From positions 1-64,000 of the forward strand of contig SYEK01000011.1 of NCBI GenBank assembly GCA_005800815.1: DNA of 64,000 nucleotides, in the 5' to 3' direction. Positions 19,357 to 27,894 of this stretch are shown here, piece by piece. The position numbers and the translations under genes were made by a program. Within the stretch, counting starts at the first letter, position 1. Every line of letters begins with the position of its first letter. The notes below the pieces were generated by a model. The model ran no database searches. It saw only the letters and a program-made list of their open reading frames with translations, and was not told where the DNA came from. This DNA is from Actinomycetota bacterium (lineage in GTDB: Bacteria; Actinomycetota; Actinomycetes; Nanopelagicales; Nanopelagicaceae).

Positions 19357-20532
19357 TCAATCATCGCCCTTATCACTTGGCTCGATCAATCGGGCTGGAC
19401 GCACACTGCCTGCACCAAAGCGTGCCCTGGCACGATCTATCGCGCCATCGGCCTGTCGCCAGCCACTTTCACGAGCACCCAGGACCATCTGTTCGGGGGC
19501 GCCACTACTTAAATTCTCAAGTGAGACTCCCACTAGACGCAGGCGGGCCCGCTCAATATGAAGAGCCCCATAGAGAGATCTCACAACTTCGTATATCTCT
19601 TGGGTTCCATCCAAGGCCAGGGGCAGGGTCTTAGATCTATTGATCGTAGAAAAATCGGCAAAGCGCACTTTAATGGAAATGGTTTTTGCAAATAGATCTA
19701 AGTCACGAAGTCGCGCAGATGCACGTTCACTTAGTCGCAAGAACTCGGTCAGAATCTGTGCTGGATCATCTAAATCTTGGGAAAATGTCTCGGCGGCGCT
19801 GATGCTCTTTGTTGGATCGTGCGCTGTCACATCTCGATAATCACGTCCCCAGGCAAGTTCATACAGGGATGCTCCACTGGCCTCTCCTAATGCGCGAATT
19901 AATGTTGTGCGTGGCAAGTTTGCTATATCTCCAATCGTACGAAGTCCTAAGCGCTCAAGTGTCTGAGCCGTCTTTGGCCCAACTCCCCACATTGCACGTA
20001 TGGGAAGAGGATGGAGAAAACACAGTATGTCTTGGGCCTCAATCTCTAGCATCCCATCGGGTTTGCAATGTTCGGATGCGAGTTTTGCAATGAACTTTGA
20101 TGGTGCAATCCCAACTGAACATGTGATTCCCTCCTGCGCAAAGACCTTAGCGCGGATAGCTATTGCGATCTCTCGGGGTGAGCCAAGCAGGCGCCCTACA
20201 CCGCTCACATCGAGAAATGCCTCATCAAGTGAGATGGGCTCAATCCAGGGAGTAAAGCTCTCAAAGATCTCCATCACATGCGATGAGACCTCTTGATAGC
20301 GCGGCATATCAACAGGTAAAAAAATTGCATGTGGTGCTAATCGCCTGGCTCTACTGACTGGCATCGCAGAATGAATTCCAAATTTGCGCGCCTCATAGTT
20401 AGCCGCAGATACAACTCCCCGTGCGCCCATGCCAATCACAATGGCCTTGCCTCTGAGCTCAGGGTTATCGCGCTCGGCAACGGAGGCAAAGAATGCATCC
20501 ATATCGACGTGCAGAATCGAGGCCGAGCTCAT
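19357..20532 (-). CDS. dinB: DNA polymerase IV (DinB, Y family)
   Basis: Error-prone Y-family translesion polymerase. The 391-residue protein keeps the catalytic carboxylates: D10 in VDMDAFFASVA and D103-E104 in SLDEAFLDVSG. These residues are lost in ImuB, so this is a DinB rather than an ImuB. The SYELAWGRDYRDV linker and little-finger domain follow. Its ATG overlaps the dnaE2 stop by 4 bases, making it the third gene of the LexA-controlled operon. Confidence 0.95.
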   Translation of the reverse strand: MSSASILHVDMDAFFASVAERDNPELRGKAIVIGMGARGVVSAANYEARKFGIHSAMPVSRARRLAPHAIFLPVDMPRYQEVSSHVMEIFESFTPWIEPISLDEAFLDVSGVGRLLGSPREIAIAIRAKVFAQEGITCSVGIAPSKFIAKLASEHCKPDGMLEIEAQDILCFLHPLPIRAMWGVGPKTAQTLERLGLRTIGDIANLPRTTLIRALGEASGASLYELAWGRDYRDVTAHDPTKSISAAETFSQDLDDPAQILTEFLRLSERASARLRDLDLFAKTISIKVRFADFSTINRSKTLPLALDGTQEIYEVVRSLYGALHIERARLRLVGVSLENLSSGAPEQMVLGARESGWRQADGAIDRARARFGAGSVRPARLIEPSDKGDD

Positions 20533-23500
20533 ATTGCCAGCGTACTTTCTTTACTCCGCCATCTTTCGTATGCCGCGCGTAAATCCCAGGCACCTGTGGC
20601 GCTAATTGAAATCCCACGCGCACCTGTACGCCGAGTAGTACCCCGAACCAGGAGCAGGGATGATGAATATAGGGTCCTGGCATATTCTGCTTGCACATCA
20701 GTGAAAAAAGCTGAATCGCTACAGCCATAACCATCATCGAGGGTGAGGAAAATAACGCGCTTGCCTGAGCGCACCGGCGGGGTCTGCATCGCAACTTTGA
20801 TACCTGCAACAAGAACACTAGAACGAGAGCGTGCCTCTAGTAACTGTGATGATCGCACAGCACCGATAGCATTGAGAAAATCACTATAGAAATCGATTAA
20901 ATGCCGTGACATGTCGATGCCTAAACGCTCGACCTCATGACGCACGCTCTCAGAAGAACTCATATCAGGCAGAGCGCTAGTGATTAAGGTGGGGGGCGTA
21001 AAAGCTAAGTTCATCTGCGCGCCTGATACAGCGATATTTGGTGAGCGCTGTAGATCAGATAGATACAACAGAAGATCGCGGCGCTTGACATCACTGTGCA
21101 GACGATCAAAGGCACCGGTCAGAATCGCACTTTCCGTAACAGGTGTGCTACTCCCAGAGCGATGCACAAAATCAGCTAAATCTATATATGGACGACCAGC
21201 GATAATCGAGGTGATTTCGGCATCACTGATCTTCGAGATAGTCGAGAGTGCGATACGGATTGCACCCCCATTTTCCTCAACGCGATACACAGCATCGGAT
21301 TCATTGACATCTAGCGGAGCAATTACAATCGACATCTGGCGTGCTTCATCGATGATGAGACGCTTGGGATACATGCCTGGTTCATGCGTAAGTACACCCG
21401 CTAAAAAAGCCGCTGGATAGTGCGTCTTGAGCCAGGCCGATTGATATGTAGGCATGGCAAAGGCTGCAGCATGGGCCTTGCAGAAACCAAAGGAGGCAAA
21501 GGCTCGCAAAAGATCCCAGATCTGAGTGATGATTGGTAACTCGTATCCGCGCGCTATCGCTGCAGGAAAAAACCAATCACAGACCTCTTGTGCACCTGCC
21601 TTGTCCCCCAATGCGCGACGTTTTTCATCGGCACTGGCCAAAGAAGCACCTGTCATGACTGTAATAATCTCAATGACTTGCTCGTGAAAGACGACAACAC
21701 CTTCGGTATCACGCAGGATCTCATAGAGGCTGGGGTGGATGATCTGTGCTGGACTCCAGCCATGTCGCGCCTTCAGAAAGGGTGTAATCATGTCGCCTCT
21801 GACTGGGCCAGGACGAAAGAGGGAGATATCGATAATCAAATCAGTAAATGTCTTAGGCTCAAGTTTGCCAACTAACTCACGCTGGCCTGGACTCTCGACT
21901 TGGAAAATCCCAAGGGTACGCGTTGATTGAATCAGCTCATACGTCCGTACATCATCCAGCGGCACTGCATCGATATCAATCTTCATATCCTGTGTACGTT
22001 CGATTTCGGTAAGGGCATATGAAATAGCTGATTGCATGCGTACTCCGAGCACATCGAGTTTTAAAAGGCCGATTGCTTCTACATCATCTTTATCAAAGAC
22101 CACCATGGGATAGTTACTTGCATTGGCAACTAGTGGCACACGATCCAATAAAGCACCATCGGATAAAACTATGGCACATGGATGCATCGCTAAATGTCGA
22201 GGTAGGCCATCTAAGCGCTCAGCAAGGGTGATTGTCATCGCGGTTAGAGGTGCCTCGATGTTTAATGATCTGAGCTCGGGTAGATTTTTAAGGACACTCG
22301 AAATATTGCGAGCACGGACATGGGGCATTGATTTGGCCAAAAGATCAATCTCCATGGCAGGAAGGCCCAGGGCTGCACCTGCATCGCGTATAGCGTGACG
22401 AGCACGATATGTATCTACCATCGCAACAGTTGCACAACGCGACTGGTTGTTGGGCCTATCCCAGTTGATATCGCCATAGCGTTTAAAGACCATGTCATAG
22501 ATTTCAAGGCGACGGTGGGATTCGACATCGATGTCGATATCGGGCAGTGCACGGCGAAGTGGTGAACAAAAACGCTCCATGAGTAGGCCGTGGGTCATAG
22601 GTTCAACACCAGAGATTCCAAGTAAATGGCAGATCAGTGAACCTGCACCGCTACCACGTGCAGCAACACGAATGCCTGCACTACGTGCCATATCGCAGAT
22701 ATCGGCAACGGTTAAAAAATAGGATTCAAAGCCCAACGTTGCAACCGTTGATAGTTCATCATCTAGACGTATACGTGCATTTTTGATTGCATTGTTATCG
22801 CTATAGCGCCAATTGATTGCCGCTTCGCTACGTGTGCGCAAAAGTATGCGCATCTGATGTGCAGACTGGGCACCAACAACATGGGGTTCGGGCAAGTGTG
22901 CACCCCCCAAACCAATATCGCGTGCCGGCGATAGCAGAGCGCGTTCGGCCCATGCCCTGGTTGTGGCAAGCAGTTGTCGTGGTGTGCGCTCTCCAGCGGC
23001 GCGTGCGATCTCTCCAGCTAGTGCAGTCATCTCCTCACCAGATTTCAAAAAGCCTTCGGCATTGTGACGCTCAACATGGCGTGGATGTAGTGGGACTAAC
23101 TGGCGTGCACAATCTAAGACATCAGCAACTGGTCCATCAGAGCGATCTCGCATGCGTACAGCATTTGTTATAACCGCATCAATATCGTGGTCACGGGCAA
23201 AAATTAGTGACTTAGCAGCCTGTGATGTGGATCGAGGACCTTTACCTGCGACTAGATGTGAGACACACTCGATAGCGTTACCAGCAAATAAATCACGTGT
23301 TGCATTAAATGCAGTGAAAGCAGCGTCAATACGGTTCTCGGTAAGTAGTGAACCAACTGGTGACTCAGGGCCATGTAGTGCATAGAGATTTGAGCTGTAA
23401 TGGCTAAAACGCTGCAAAAACTCAAGAGTAAGAGATGGACTACGGCTGTCCGAGACCATAGCTAGTGAAGTCAACAAACGGCACAGCGAGCCCCACCCTC

Positions 23501-23756
23501 CATCGCTATGGGCAAGTAAGGTGATTCGCCTCTTTACCCCATCTATATCGATACCTAGATTGACTCCGATGATTGGTGCGATTCCATAGTCGAGACAGTT
23601 TTGCGCAAAGCGGACTGCGCCAGCTAGACCATCTCGATCGGTAAGTGCCAGAGCTGGCATCTCATACTGTGCTGCCCGTGCGACTAAATCAGCAGGTTGG
23701 GTTGTGCCATATTTGAGTGAGTATGCACTTGCAACATTGAGGTGAATAAAACTCAT
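20529..23756 (-). CDS. dnaE2: Error-prone DNA polymerase III alpha subunit DnaE2
   Basis: C-family replicative-type polymerase used in SOS translesion synthesis. From the preferred start (MSFIHL, 23756) it has 1,075 residues. It has an N-terminal PHP domain, the catalytic PDIDIDVES motif, the HLAMHPCAIVL and FRPGPVRGDMI motifs, a helix-hairpin-helix region and a C-terminal OB fold. The PHP metal-site histidines look lost (N7, A9 and R41 at the usual His positions). The 23756 ATG overlaps the DUF6504 stop as ATGA; an ATG 18 bases upstream is possible but less natural. Confidence 0.94.
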   Translation of the reverse strand: MSFIHLNVASAYSLKYGTTQPADLVARAAQYEMPALALTDRDGLAGAVRFAQNCLDYGIAPIIGVNLGIDIDGVKRRITLLAHSDGGWGSLCRLLTSLAMVSDSRSPSLTLEFLQRFSHYSSNLYALHGPESPVGSLLTENRIDAAFTAFNATRDLFAGNAIECVSHLVAGKGPRSTSQAAKSLIFARDHDIDAVITNAVRMRDRSDGPVADVLDCARQLVPLHPRHVERHNAEGFLKSGEEMTALAGEIARAAGERTPRQLLATTRAWAERALLSPARDIGLGGAHLPEPHVVGAQSAHQMRILLRTRSEAAINWRYSDNNAIKNARIRLDDELSTVATLGFESYFLTVADICDMARSAGIRVAARGSGAGSLICHLLGISGVEPMTHGLLMERFCSPLRRALPDIDIDVESHRRLEIYDMVFKRYGDINWDRPNNQSRCATVAMVDTYRARHAIRDAGAALGLPAMEIDLLAKSMPHVRARNISSVLKNLPELRSLNIEAPLTAMTITLAERLDGLPRHLAMHPCAIVLSDGALLDRVPLVANASNYPMVVFDKDDVEAIGLLKLDVLGVRMQSAISYALTEIERTQDMKIDIDAVPLDDVRTYELIQSTRTLGIFQVESPGQRELVGKLEPKTFTDLIIDISLFRPGPVRGDMITPFLKARHGWSPAQIIHPSLYEILRDTEGVVVFHEQVIEIITVMTGASLASADEKRRALGDKAGAQEVCDWFFPAAIARGYELPIITQIWDLLRAFASFGFCKAHAAAFAMPTYQSAWLKTHYPAAFLAGVLTHEPGMYPKRLIIDEARQMSIVIAPLDVNESDAVYRVEENGGAIRIALSTISKISDAEITSIIAGRPYIDLADFVHRSGSSTPVTESAILTGAFDRLHSDVKRRDLLLYLSDLQRSPNIAVSGAQMNLAFTPPTLITSALPDMSSSESVRHEVERLGIDMSRHLIDFYSDFLNAIGAVRSSQLLEARSRSSVLVAGIKVAMQTPPVRSGKRVIFLTLDDGYGCSDSAFFTDVQAEYARTLYSSSLLLVRGTTRRTGARGISISATGAWDLRAAYERWRSKESTLAI

Positions 23757-24034
23757 ATCGATCTGATAATCCACTGACCGCTGAGCTCATCACGCTCGAG
23801 TTCAAAGGTTGTAAGTGCACCGATGGGTGCGGCTTCAACGCGCCACACTGCCCGGGCCGCATCATCGGGGCGATAGGTGCCATCACTAATGCGGTTCCAC
23901 CATCCCCCAGCCTCACACCACCTCGATAAGACTGCATGGATGCGAAAGCGCCGGCCTTTAAAGCTAAATTCAATCGGCGTTGTCGACCCATCGATCATCA
24001 CATCGTGAGCGGGGTTAATCTGTGGCACTGACAT
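23753..24034 (-). CDS. DUF6504 family protein
   Basis: A 93-residue protein with no predicted membrane segment, resembling the DUF6504 proteins that accompany dnaE2 in actinobacteria. Visible features are a beta-rich FSFKGRRFRIHAVLSRW stretch, a GGWWNRISDGT turn and a VWRVEA strand. Function is unknown. It is first in an operon with dnaE2 and dinB and its start lies 31 bases past a LexA operator, so a role in DNA damage tolerance is inferred from context. A possible AAGGGAG ribosome site lies about 14 bases before the ATG. Confidence 0.8.
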   Translation of the reverse strand: MSVPQINPAHDVMIDGSTTPIEFSFKGRRFRIHAVLSRWCEAGGWWNRISDGTYRPDDAARAVWRVEAAPIGALTTFELERDELSGQWIIRSI

Positions 24035-24065
24035 CGCTGGCTATGGCTCCCTTAGGCTGTGGATA

Positions 24066-24083
24066 TTCGAACAGATGTTCGAA
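24066..24083 (-). promoter_or_regulatory. LexA operator (SOS box)
   Basis: A perfect 18-bp palindrome, TTCGAAC-AGAT-GTTCGAA, matching the TCGAAC-N4-GTTCGA LexA consensus of actinobacteria. It lies 31 bases before the DUF6504 start, where it would cover the promoter -10 region of the DUF6504-dnaE2-dinB operon. It also lies 123 bases upstream of the divergent TSUP gene and could affect that promoter. Confidence 0.93.
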
Positions 24084-24105
24084 AAATAGCCCCTAGGACT
24101 GACAG

Positions 24106-24197
24106 ATGGCAAGCGGGCCTGGCGTGTCGGGGCAAGGCCCACCGGCTCTGGCCACCCTGCCGGGAGGGCTCAGAGCGATCTGAGAGATCGATGCCAT
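24106..24197 (+). ncRNA. Putative four-way-junction leader RNA of the TSUP gene
   Basis: Four helices can be drawn by eye. A closing stem pairs 24106-24111 with 24192-24197. Inside it are three hairpins: 24115-24120 with 24135-24140, 24142-24146 with 24159-24163, and 24169-24174 with 24179-24184 closed by a GCGA (GNRA-type) tetraloop. The element ends 9 bases before the GTG start of the TSUP transporter. It resembles no riboswitch class I could match with confidence (SAM-I/IV, cobalamin and Mn cores are absent). A leader regulatory role is inferred. Confidence 0.4.
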
Positions 24198-24206
24198 TAT
24201 GCAGGG

Positions 24207-24953
24207 GTGTACGTCATCGAAGCGCTTCTTGCCGGAGCGGCCATCGGGGCTGTCCTGGGATTTGTAGGTGCAGGCGGTGCGCTGCTGGCCGTTCCACTTC
24301 TTATCTACATCTTCGGCTTTAGCGCCAATGCCGCTACAACGGCTGCTCTTGCCGTTGTCATGAGCGCTGCAACTGCCGGGTTAATTCCCAAGCTAAAAAG
24401 TAAAGATGTGCTCATCCGCGAGGCTCTGATCATCAGTTCGATTGGCTTCATTACCAATGTGGGATTATCACTTGTTGCCTATCGAATCCCGGATGAGAGT
24501 ATTAAGACGGGCTTTGTCTTTGTGCTTGTTCTTGCTGCAAGCTCAATGCTCATCAAACCAATCACAGGGCTTGAAAAACGAGTTCCCATTCTCTGGCTCA
24601 TTGTGATCTCGCTGATCATCGGAGCAATGACCGGGCTCTTTGGTGTTGGTGGCGGTTTTCTGGCAATACCGATCTTGGTCCTTTTCTTTAAAAATCCACA
24701 GGCCAAAGCCGCTGGGACATCACTGCTGATCATCGCTCTGAATTCACTCATTGCCTTCTTTGCGCACTATAAATCCTGGGCAGATGTGAACTGGAGGATT
24801 CCTCTCATCATGGCGCTCTCAGCCATACTTATGTCACGAATCGCATCGATGCGAGGCTCAAAAGTTGATCCGAAACTCTTACGAATAGCATTTGCCTATC
24901 TTTTATTCTCTATAGCAATTTTTACTTTTATACAGACCTGGTTTATCTCTTGA
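24207..24953 (+). CDS. TSUP family (TauE/SafE) membrane transporter
   Basis: A 248-residue polytopic protein with about eight hydrophobic segments. It has the glycine-rich GFVGAGGALLAVPLLIY motif in the first half and the repeated GLFGVGGGFLAIPILVL motif in the second, the hallmark of the TauE/SafE/YfcA family. Members move sulfite, sulfoacetate or other organic anions; the substrate here cannot be told from sequence. GTG at 24207 is the only in-frame start near the N-terminus. The gene is preceded by a structured leader and overlaps the end of the convergent MFS gene by 11 bases. Confidence 0.88.
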   Translation: MYVIEALLAGAAIGAVLGFVGAGGALLAVPLLIYIFGFSANAATTAALAVVMSAATAGLIPKLKSKDVLIREALIISSIGFITNVGLSLVAYRIPDESIKTGFVFVLVLAASSMLIKPITGLEKRVPILWLIVISLIIGAMTGLFGVGGGFLAIPILVLFFKNPQAKAAGTSLLIIALNSLIAFFAHYKSWADVNWRIPLIMALSAILMSRIASMRGSKVDPKLLRIAFAYLLFSIAIFTFIQTWFIS

Positions 24954-26139
24954 TGATGTGTGATTGATAGCCAGCAAGGAGCAACATTAAGATTGGATAA
25001 GTCATTGCTATGGGTAGTGAGGTCACTTGAGCGATAGCACCAGTAATTGATGGTCCGATGAAATATCCTGCGATTCCAATGACGCCCACTCGGGCGATTG
25101 CAACGGAGGAGGCGATTCCCGGTATCTGTGATGCCGCCAGGATATAGGCTGGAAACATAGGGCCAATCCCCAGCCCTGCACATGCAAAACCGATGTTGAT
25201 AATGATAAGTGCAAGGATTGGGTGTGTGTCAGAGATCGGAACGCTAACTGCGATACTGGCGCCTAAACCTATCCCTCCAACATAGCCACCGATGAGAACC
25301 GTCTTTCTTAGTCCAAAGTAGTCCAGCGCTTTGTCTCCAAGAAAGCGCGAAGTGATCATTGCAAGTGAAAAACTTGCAAATGCAGATGCGTTAACACCTT
25401 TTCCAAAACCCATGTCATCGCGCAACAAGATCGCTCCCCAATCACTTGCCGCCCCTTCTGCAATCAACCCACCTAACAAACCGATTCCCATCCCCCATAA
25501 GGGCATCACACTCTTACCAAAAAAAGGGATCTTGGCCGATGTCTCTTCCTCTCCCCCATCATGATCATCAAGGTCAGCGGGCAGCAACGGCATTACCGAT
25601 GGGATGAAGAGACAGAGGCAGGCAATACCCACTCCTACAAGATTGGTTCGGGGTGAGACATGTGCTGCGATAGCCCCACCAAGAACCGTTGTCGCAAATG
25701 CACCACAACTCCATAAGGCGTGAAAGGAGGACATCACCCGTTTTTGTAGAAGTTTTTCAATTGCAACGGCCTGCGTATTACATGAGATATCCATAATCGA
25801 ATAACCCAAGCCCATAATAAAAAGACCGATTATCAAGGTGATAGGGGTTCTCGATAAACCCATTAAAATCAGGCCACTGGGCATGATAAGGATAGATAGG
25901 GAAATCAAGGGCTTAGTGCCGAAAGTGTGAATCAACCTTCCCGATAACTGCGCGCCAGAGACAGCCCCTACGGTACTTGAGAGCAGTATCAGCCCGAGCT
26001 GTCCATTGTTGAGTCCATTGGCATCGCGAATCTCAGGTATACGCGCTACCCAGGCCATTGAGACAACACCCATGAGGAAAAATGTCGCCCATAGGCTATT
26101 ACGTGCTGCCATCGCCTTTGTTACCAACTCACTATGCAC
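24943..26139 (-). CDS. MFS transporter
   Basis: Major facilitator superfamily permease with about twelve hydrophobic segments and a cytoplasmic loop rich in acidic residues (DLDDHDGGEEE) between the two halves. The GLGYSIMDISCNTQA stretch resembles the YbjJ-like/fucose-permease-like branch; substrate unknown. The GTG at 26139 is preferred because TATGGT lies 6 bases before it, the leaderless pattern seen elsewhere in this window. ATG at 26112 is the alternative. Further upstream codons in the frame look non-coding. Confidence 0.85.
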   Translation of the reverse strand: MHSELVTKAMAARNSLWATFFLMGVVSMAWVARIPEIRDANGLNNGQLGLILLSSTVGAVSGAQLSGRLIHTFGTKPLISLSILIMPSGLILMGLSRTPITLIIGLFIMGLGYSIMDISCNTQAVAIEKLLQKRVMSSFHALWSCGAFATTVLGGAIAAHVSPRTNLVGVGIACLCLFIPSVMPLLPADLDDHDGGEEETSAKIPFFGKSVMPLWGMGIGLLGGLIAEGAASDWGAILLRDDMGFGKGVNASAFASFSLAMITSRFLGDKALDYFGLRKTVLIGGYVGGIGLGASIAVSVPISDTHPILALIIINIGFACAGLGIGPMFPAYILAASQIPGIASSVAIARVGVIGIAGYFIGPSITGAIAQVTSLPIAMTYPILMLLLAGYQSHIIKR

Positions 26140-26145
26140 GGGCTC

Positions 26146-26151
26146 ACCATA
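26146..26151 (-). promoter_or_regulatory. Leaderless -10 box for the MFS gene
   Basis: TATGGT on the minus strand, 6 bases before the GTG at 26139; used to choose that start. No convincing -35 box is visible. Confidence 0.4.
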
Positions 26152-26181
26152 GCCTTCAAACAGGGGGAAAGTTGGTGCCCG

Positions 26182-26189
26182 TATAGAAT
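26182..26189 (+). promoter_or_regulatory. -10 promoter element upstream of the alcohol dehydrogenase gene
   Basis: TATAGAAT, a near-consensus -10, lies 35 bases before the ATG at 26224. Unlike the leaderless promoters nearby, this transcript would carry a short leader with an AAGGAG ribosome site. It probably drives the run from the dehydrogenase through ybaK to the first carotenoid genes. Confidence 0.5.
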
Positions 26190-26223
26190 CCGACCATCGT
26201 TTAAATGTGCCAAGGAGTCGTAT

Positions 26224-27402
26224 ATGAAAAAAATAACCGCTTTTAACAACCATCTGCCGGTAAAGGTCCGCTTTGGTGAGGGTGTAGCCAAAACTCTTCC
26301 GGCAGTATTGAGCGAACTCGGTGCAAATAATCTCTTTTTGATGGTCGATAAAGATATTGAAAAGTTCAATCCAGCAGCGGCAGAGATCATCGATTTGGTG
26401 AAGTCATCCTCAGGGATTTCTCTGACAATTTTTGAAAAACCAGCCGGTGAGCCGACGATTGCAATGGTAGATGATGCGATTGCATCCTTAAAGGGCGCAG
26501 GCTCGGAGGTAGTTATAGCCCTTGGAGGTGGCTCAGTGATTGATACTGCCAAAGCCGCGCGATTATGTGCTCAACTGAACTGCACATTCGGAGAGTTTCA
26601 GTCTCAAGCGGCAGTTTATCCAGCACCAACCATCGCACTTATCGCCCTTCCAACATCTGCCGGAACAGGCTCTGAAGTCTCTGGTGGCTCCGTGATCTCA
26701 GATCCAGAGGCCGGACGTAAGGCAGGGATTGCACATGCAAATCTGCGGGCCCAAGTTGCCTTGGTAGACCCCGTCCTTACATATTCAATGCCTCCTTCAA
26801 TGACTGCTAACACAGGTATAGATGCACTTGCACAGGCCATCGCTGGAATTATTGCAAAGTGCAGCACCCCTATTGGAGATGCGATTGGATATGAAGCGGT
26901 GCGCATCATGACTCCTGCCTTAGTAGCCGCATTCAAAGATGGCAATGACACAGTAGCGCGCGCCGCAATGGCCTCGGGCAGCATGATGGCTGGTCTGACA
27001 ATGAACATCTCGGACTGCACCGCTGAGCACTCATTAGGTCAGGCGATCGGTGGCCTCAAGCATGTTCCCCACGGGCTGACAATCGGCCTCGTCCTTGTCG
27101 AGACCCTCACACGTGAGGCAAAGGTAGTGCCAGAGAAGATGGAGCGCGTGGGCGATGCAATGGGTGTGCCTGTAGATGGAACCAAAGACGGCTCTCGCTG
27201 CATCAACGCCGTACGAAAGATCTTGGCCCAATTACAGTTCCCGGTTCTTTCATCTCTTGGCTTTGTTGAGTCCGACATCGATGAGCTTGCAGAGATCGCC
27301 TTGAAGGACTACTTCATTACGCAGGCACCTGCGCCATGGAGCAAGCAAGAGGTCGTGGATGCCTTTATGGCAGCCCTTAGGCTTGAAACCCGTGTCGCCT
27401 GA
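26224..27402 (+). CDS. Iron-containing alcohol dehydrogenase family protein
   Basis: NAD(P)-linked group III alcohol dehydrogenase, 392 residues from the ATG at 26224, which has AAGGAG 6 bases before it. It shows the GGGSVIDTAKA dinucleotide loop, PTSAGTGSEV and VDPVLTYSMP. Of the usual metal ligands (Asp, His, His, His) the Asp in GIDALAQ, the His in AEHSLGQ and the His in VPHGL are present, but the second ligand is Gln (26833-26835). Metal use or substrate may therefore differ. The substrate is unknown. It is only 3 bases from ybaK and heads the run into the carotenoid genes. Confidence 0.88.
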   Translation: MKKITAFNNHLPVKVRFGEGVAKTLPAVLSELGANNLFLMVDKDIEKFNPAAAEIIDLVKSSSGISLTIFEKPAGEPTIAMVDDAIASLKGAGSEVVIALGGGSVIDTAKAARLCAQLNCTFGEFQSQAAVYPAPTIALIALPTSAGTGSEVSGGSVISDPEAGRKAGIAHANLRAQVALVDPVLTYSMPPSMTANTGIDALAQAIAGIIAKCSTPIGDAIGYEAVRIMTPALVAAFKDGNDTVARAAMASGSMMAGLTMNISDCTAEHSLGQAIGGLKHVPHGLTIGLVLVETLTREAKVVPEKMERVGDAMGVPVDGTKDGSRCINAVRKILAQLQFPVLSSLGFVESDIDELAEIALKDYFITQAPAPWSKQEVVDAFMAALRLETRVA

Positions 27403-27405
27403 AAA

Positions 27406-27894
27406 GTGGAGAAAATTCTTGCAAACTCCTCAGTTGTGCGTGTGAGCGAGCTTCTTAAAAAACTCGGCTGCTCGGGTCAAGTAAGTATCCTTACTGAATC
27501 TGCACGCACAGCCCTTGATGCCGCGACTGCGCTGAATATTGAAGTCGGACAGATCGCATCCTCCATCGTCTTTAAACTTCCTAATGGCAATCCTCTTTTA
27601 GTTATTACTAGCGGTCGTCATCGTGTTGATATTAATTTAGTGGCAAAGCATTTAGCCGTCGAAAGACTCGATCGCGCTGATGCTGATTATGTTAAAGAGG
27701 TCTCAGGTTTTTCCATTGGAGGAGTGGCACCAATTGGCTGGTTACTAAATCCAGAAATAACAGTGATAGACCAAGCACTCGATGAATACGAGATCATATG
27801 GGCAGCATCAGGTCATCCTCATGCCGTCTATCCCACGACCTTTGCAGAGCTCATTCGCTGCTCGAGTGCTACGCCTATGGTTGTGGGCGATTAA
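27406..27894 (+). CDS. YbaK/EbsC family aminoacyl-tRNA deacylase-like protein
   Basis: A 162-residue single-domain protein of the YbaK/ProX type, which hydrolyses mischarged tRNAs such as Cys-tRNA-Pro. The VGQIASSIVFKLPNG stretch, the SGRHRVDINLV segment with the usual catalytic-lysine position altered, the GFSIGGVAPIGW motif and the WAASGHPHAVYPT end are characteristic. The start is GTG at 27406, three bases after the upstream stop, with no clear ribosome site. It ends directly at the ATG of the next gene, so it appears to be part of the same transcript. Confidence 0.87.
   Translation: MEKILANSSVVRVSELLKKLGCSGQVSILTESARTALDAATALNIEVGQIASSIVFKLPNGNPLLVITSGRHRVDINLVAKHLAVERLDRADADYVKEVSGFSIGGVAPIGWLLNPEITVIDQALDEYEIIWAASGHPHAVYPTTFAELIRCSSATPMVVGD

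Noticed and set aside
24106-24197. Assignment of the TSUP leader RNA to a SAM, cobalamin or manganese riboswitch
   Set aside because: The conserved core sequences of those aptamers are not present; only the junction shape is similar.
26121-26552. 143-codon minus-strand frame across the MFS/dehydrogenase spacer
   Set aside because: It runs antisense to the alcohol dehydrogenase start and has no family features.
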